Source of the DNA: Glandiceps talaboti
Lineage: Eukaryota > Hemichordata > Enteropneusta > Spengelidae
Direction of reading: 5' to 3'
Length of the DNA: 50,000 nt
Assembly: GCF_964340395.1 (NCBI RefSeq)
Contig: NC_135555.1
Span: 7,348,931-7,398,930, forward strand
Part shown: positions 49,501 through 50,000 of the stretch, in pieces
Numbering within the stretch: position 1 is the first letter of the stretch
How the letters are laid out: each line of letters begins with the position of its first letter
Made by a program: the position numbers and the translations under genes
Notes under the pieces: generated by a model
What the model was told of the DNA's origin: nothing
The model's database searches: none
The model's input: only the letters and a program-made list of their open reading frames with translations

Positions 49501-50000
49501 GACATATCATGCAATCACTGTAGTTTATAAAGTGGATGTCCAAACAATTGGTTGTGTGTTTGATGTTGCGTAGAGGTTGGTGACCTGTACATAGTCTCGC
49601 TATCGTATTGCCACTTCTGAACCCTAATCCATAAATAATCTGAAGTGGTGTCAATGATTTTATAATTCAACATAAATGCTATAATAGTACTAGCATGGTT
49701 GATATGTTATATACGACCCATAACGACACAATTTTCGTTATAATAAGTGCAGGAAATGATTTGTAAACTGACTGGGTAAATAGAAGAAATCATTTTTATC
49801 ACAAGTAAACAGTAGTAATGCACTATGTATACATGGCAATGTTTCCGAATAGTTAACGTGACACGCATGCGCGGACTGGAGGTAGAATAGTTACTTGTAT
49901 TTATATGGTTTGTTTACAAATGACGTCGTTATGAACGATAACAAACCTTTTACATGTGTTTTATTTTTTCCAATGATTGAGTTACAAACACGGGCATCGT
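46563..50000. other. Right-hand DNA with no recognised gene
   Basis: I find no exon of the channel family or other gene here. It includes an AATAAA at 47176-47181 (possible gene D poly(A) signal), a GC-richer patch at 47434-47545 that looks like a mobile-element fragment, and two hairpins of a GACCCTCC motif (48781-48813 and 48928-48943). Confidence 0.55.
47434..47545. mobile_element. Possible repeat-element fragment (GC-rich patch)
   Basis: On the minus strand it reads CGCGGGGGTTATGGTGGGAGGAGTGTCCCTCTCCC then AAGAGCTTTTTGAAAAATG. This composition resembles degenerate mobile-element tails common in marine invertebrate genomes, and it stands out from the AT-rich surroundings. No coding domain. 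Confidence 0.3.

Overview
The window is animal nuclear DNA: AT-rich, with split genes (small exons, GT/GC-AG introns) and many simple-sequence arrays such as (CA)n, (GA)n, (CAGA)n, (GTAT)n and (AT)n. The coding content and repeat style suggest a marine invertebrate bilaterian (a lophotrochozoan or an invertebrate deuterostome). I cannot fix the phylum from the sequence. There is no sign of bacterial, organellar or viral genes.

All convincing coding sequence belongs to four paralogous genes of the DEG/ENaC cation-channel superfamily, closest in motif layout to acid-sensing ion channels (ASICs). Gene A (+, 191-8271) lacks its first exon, which lies beyond the left edge. Gene B (-, 23488-12203) and gene C (-, 38517-26368) are recent duplicates. 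Gene D (+, 39802-46413) is complete. I assembled the exons by hand. Every intron position and phase (2,2,2,1,0,1,1,2,2,1) agrees among the four genes, and the spliced lengths divide by three: B 680 aa, C 759 aa, D 683 aa, and A 607 codons from the shared intron-1 site. A and B converge tail to tail, B and C are in tandem, and C and D diverge head to head with about 1.3 kb between start codons.

B and C with their flanks form a tandem segmental duplication, about 9583-23942 and 23943-39050. Aligning the two copies by eye dates later events. A 1.5-kb inverted-repeat transposon inserted at a TA site in intron 3 of B (18609-20117), and the matching empty site is intact in C. A 116-bp (AT)n palindrome sits in intron 1 of B only. 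A second copy of the transposon family is in intron 1 of both genes, truncated in B.

The channel proteins have unusual features. An extra extracellular segment of about 170-176 residues, encoded by one exon, sits between the thumb and the last palm strand, where ASICs have only a short loop. All four have Cys at the degenerin gating position, and the three visible N-termini have Thr-Gly in place of the His-Gly gating motif. Gene C also carries a chimeric exon in which part of exon 5 is fused in frame to a second copy of exon 4, predicting an 82-residue internal repeat. The exon-5 part differs from the downstream exon 5 almost only at synonymous sites, so it appears to come from another functional paralog.

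Intergenic and intronic DNA otherwise holds microsatellites, small fold-back elements and unrecognised sequence. From 46414 to the right edge I see no gene.
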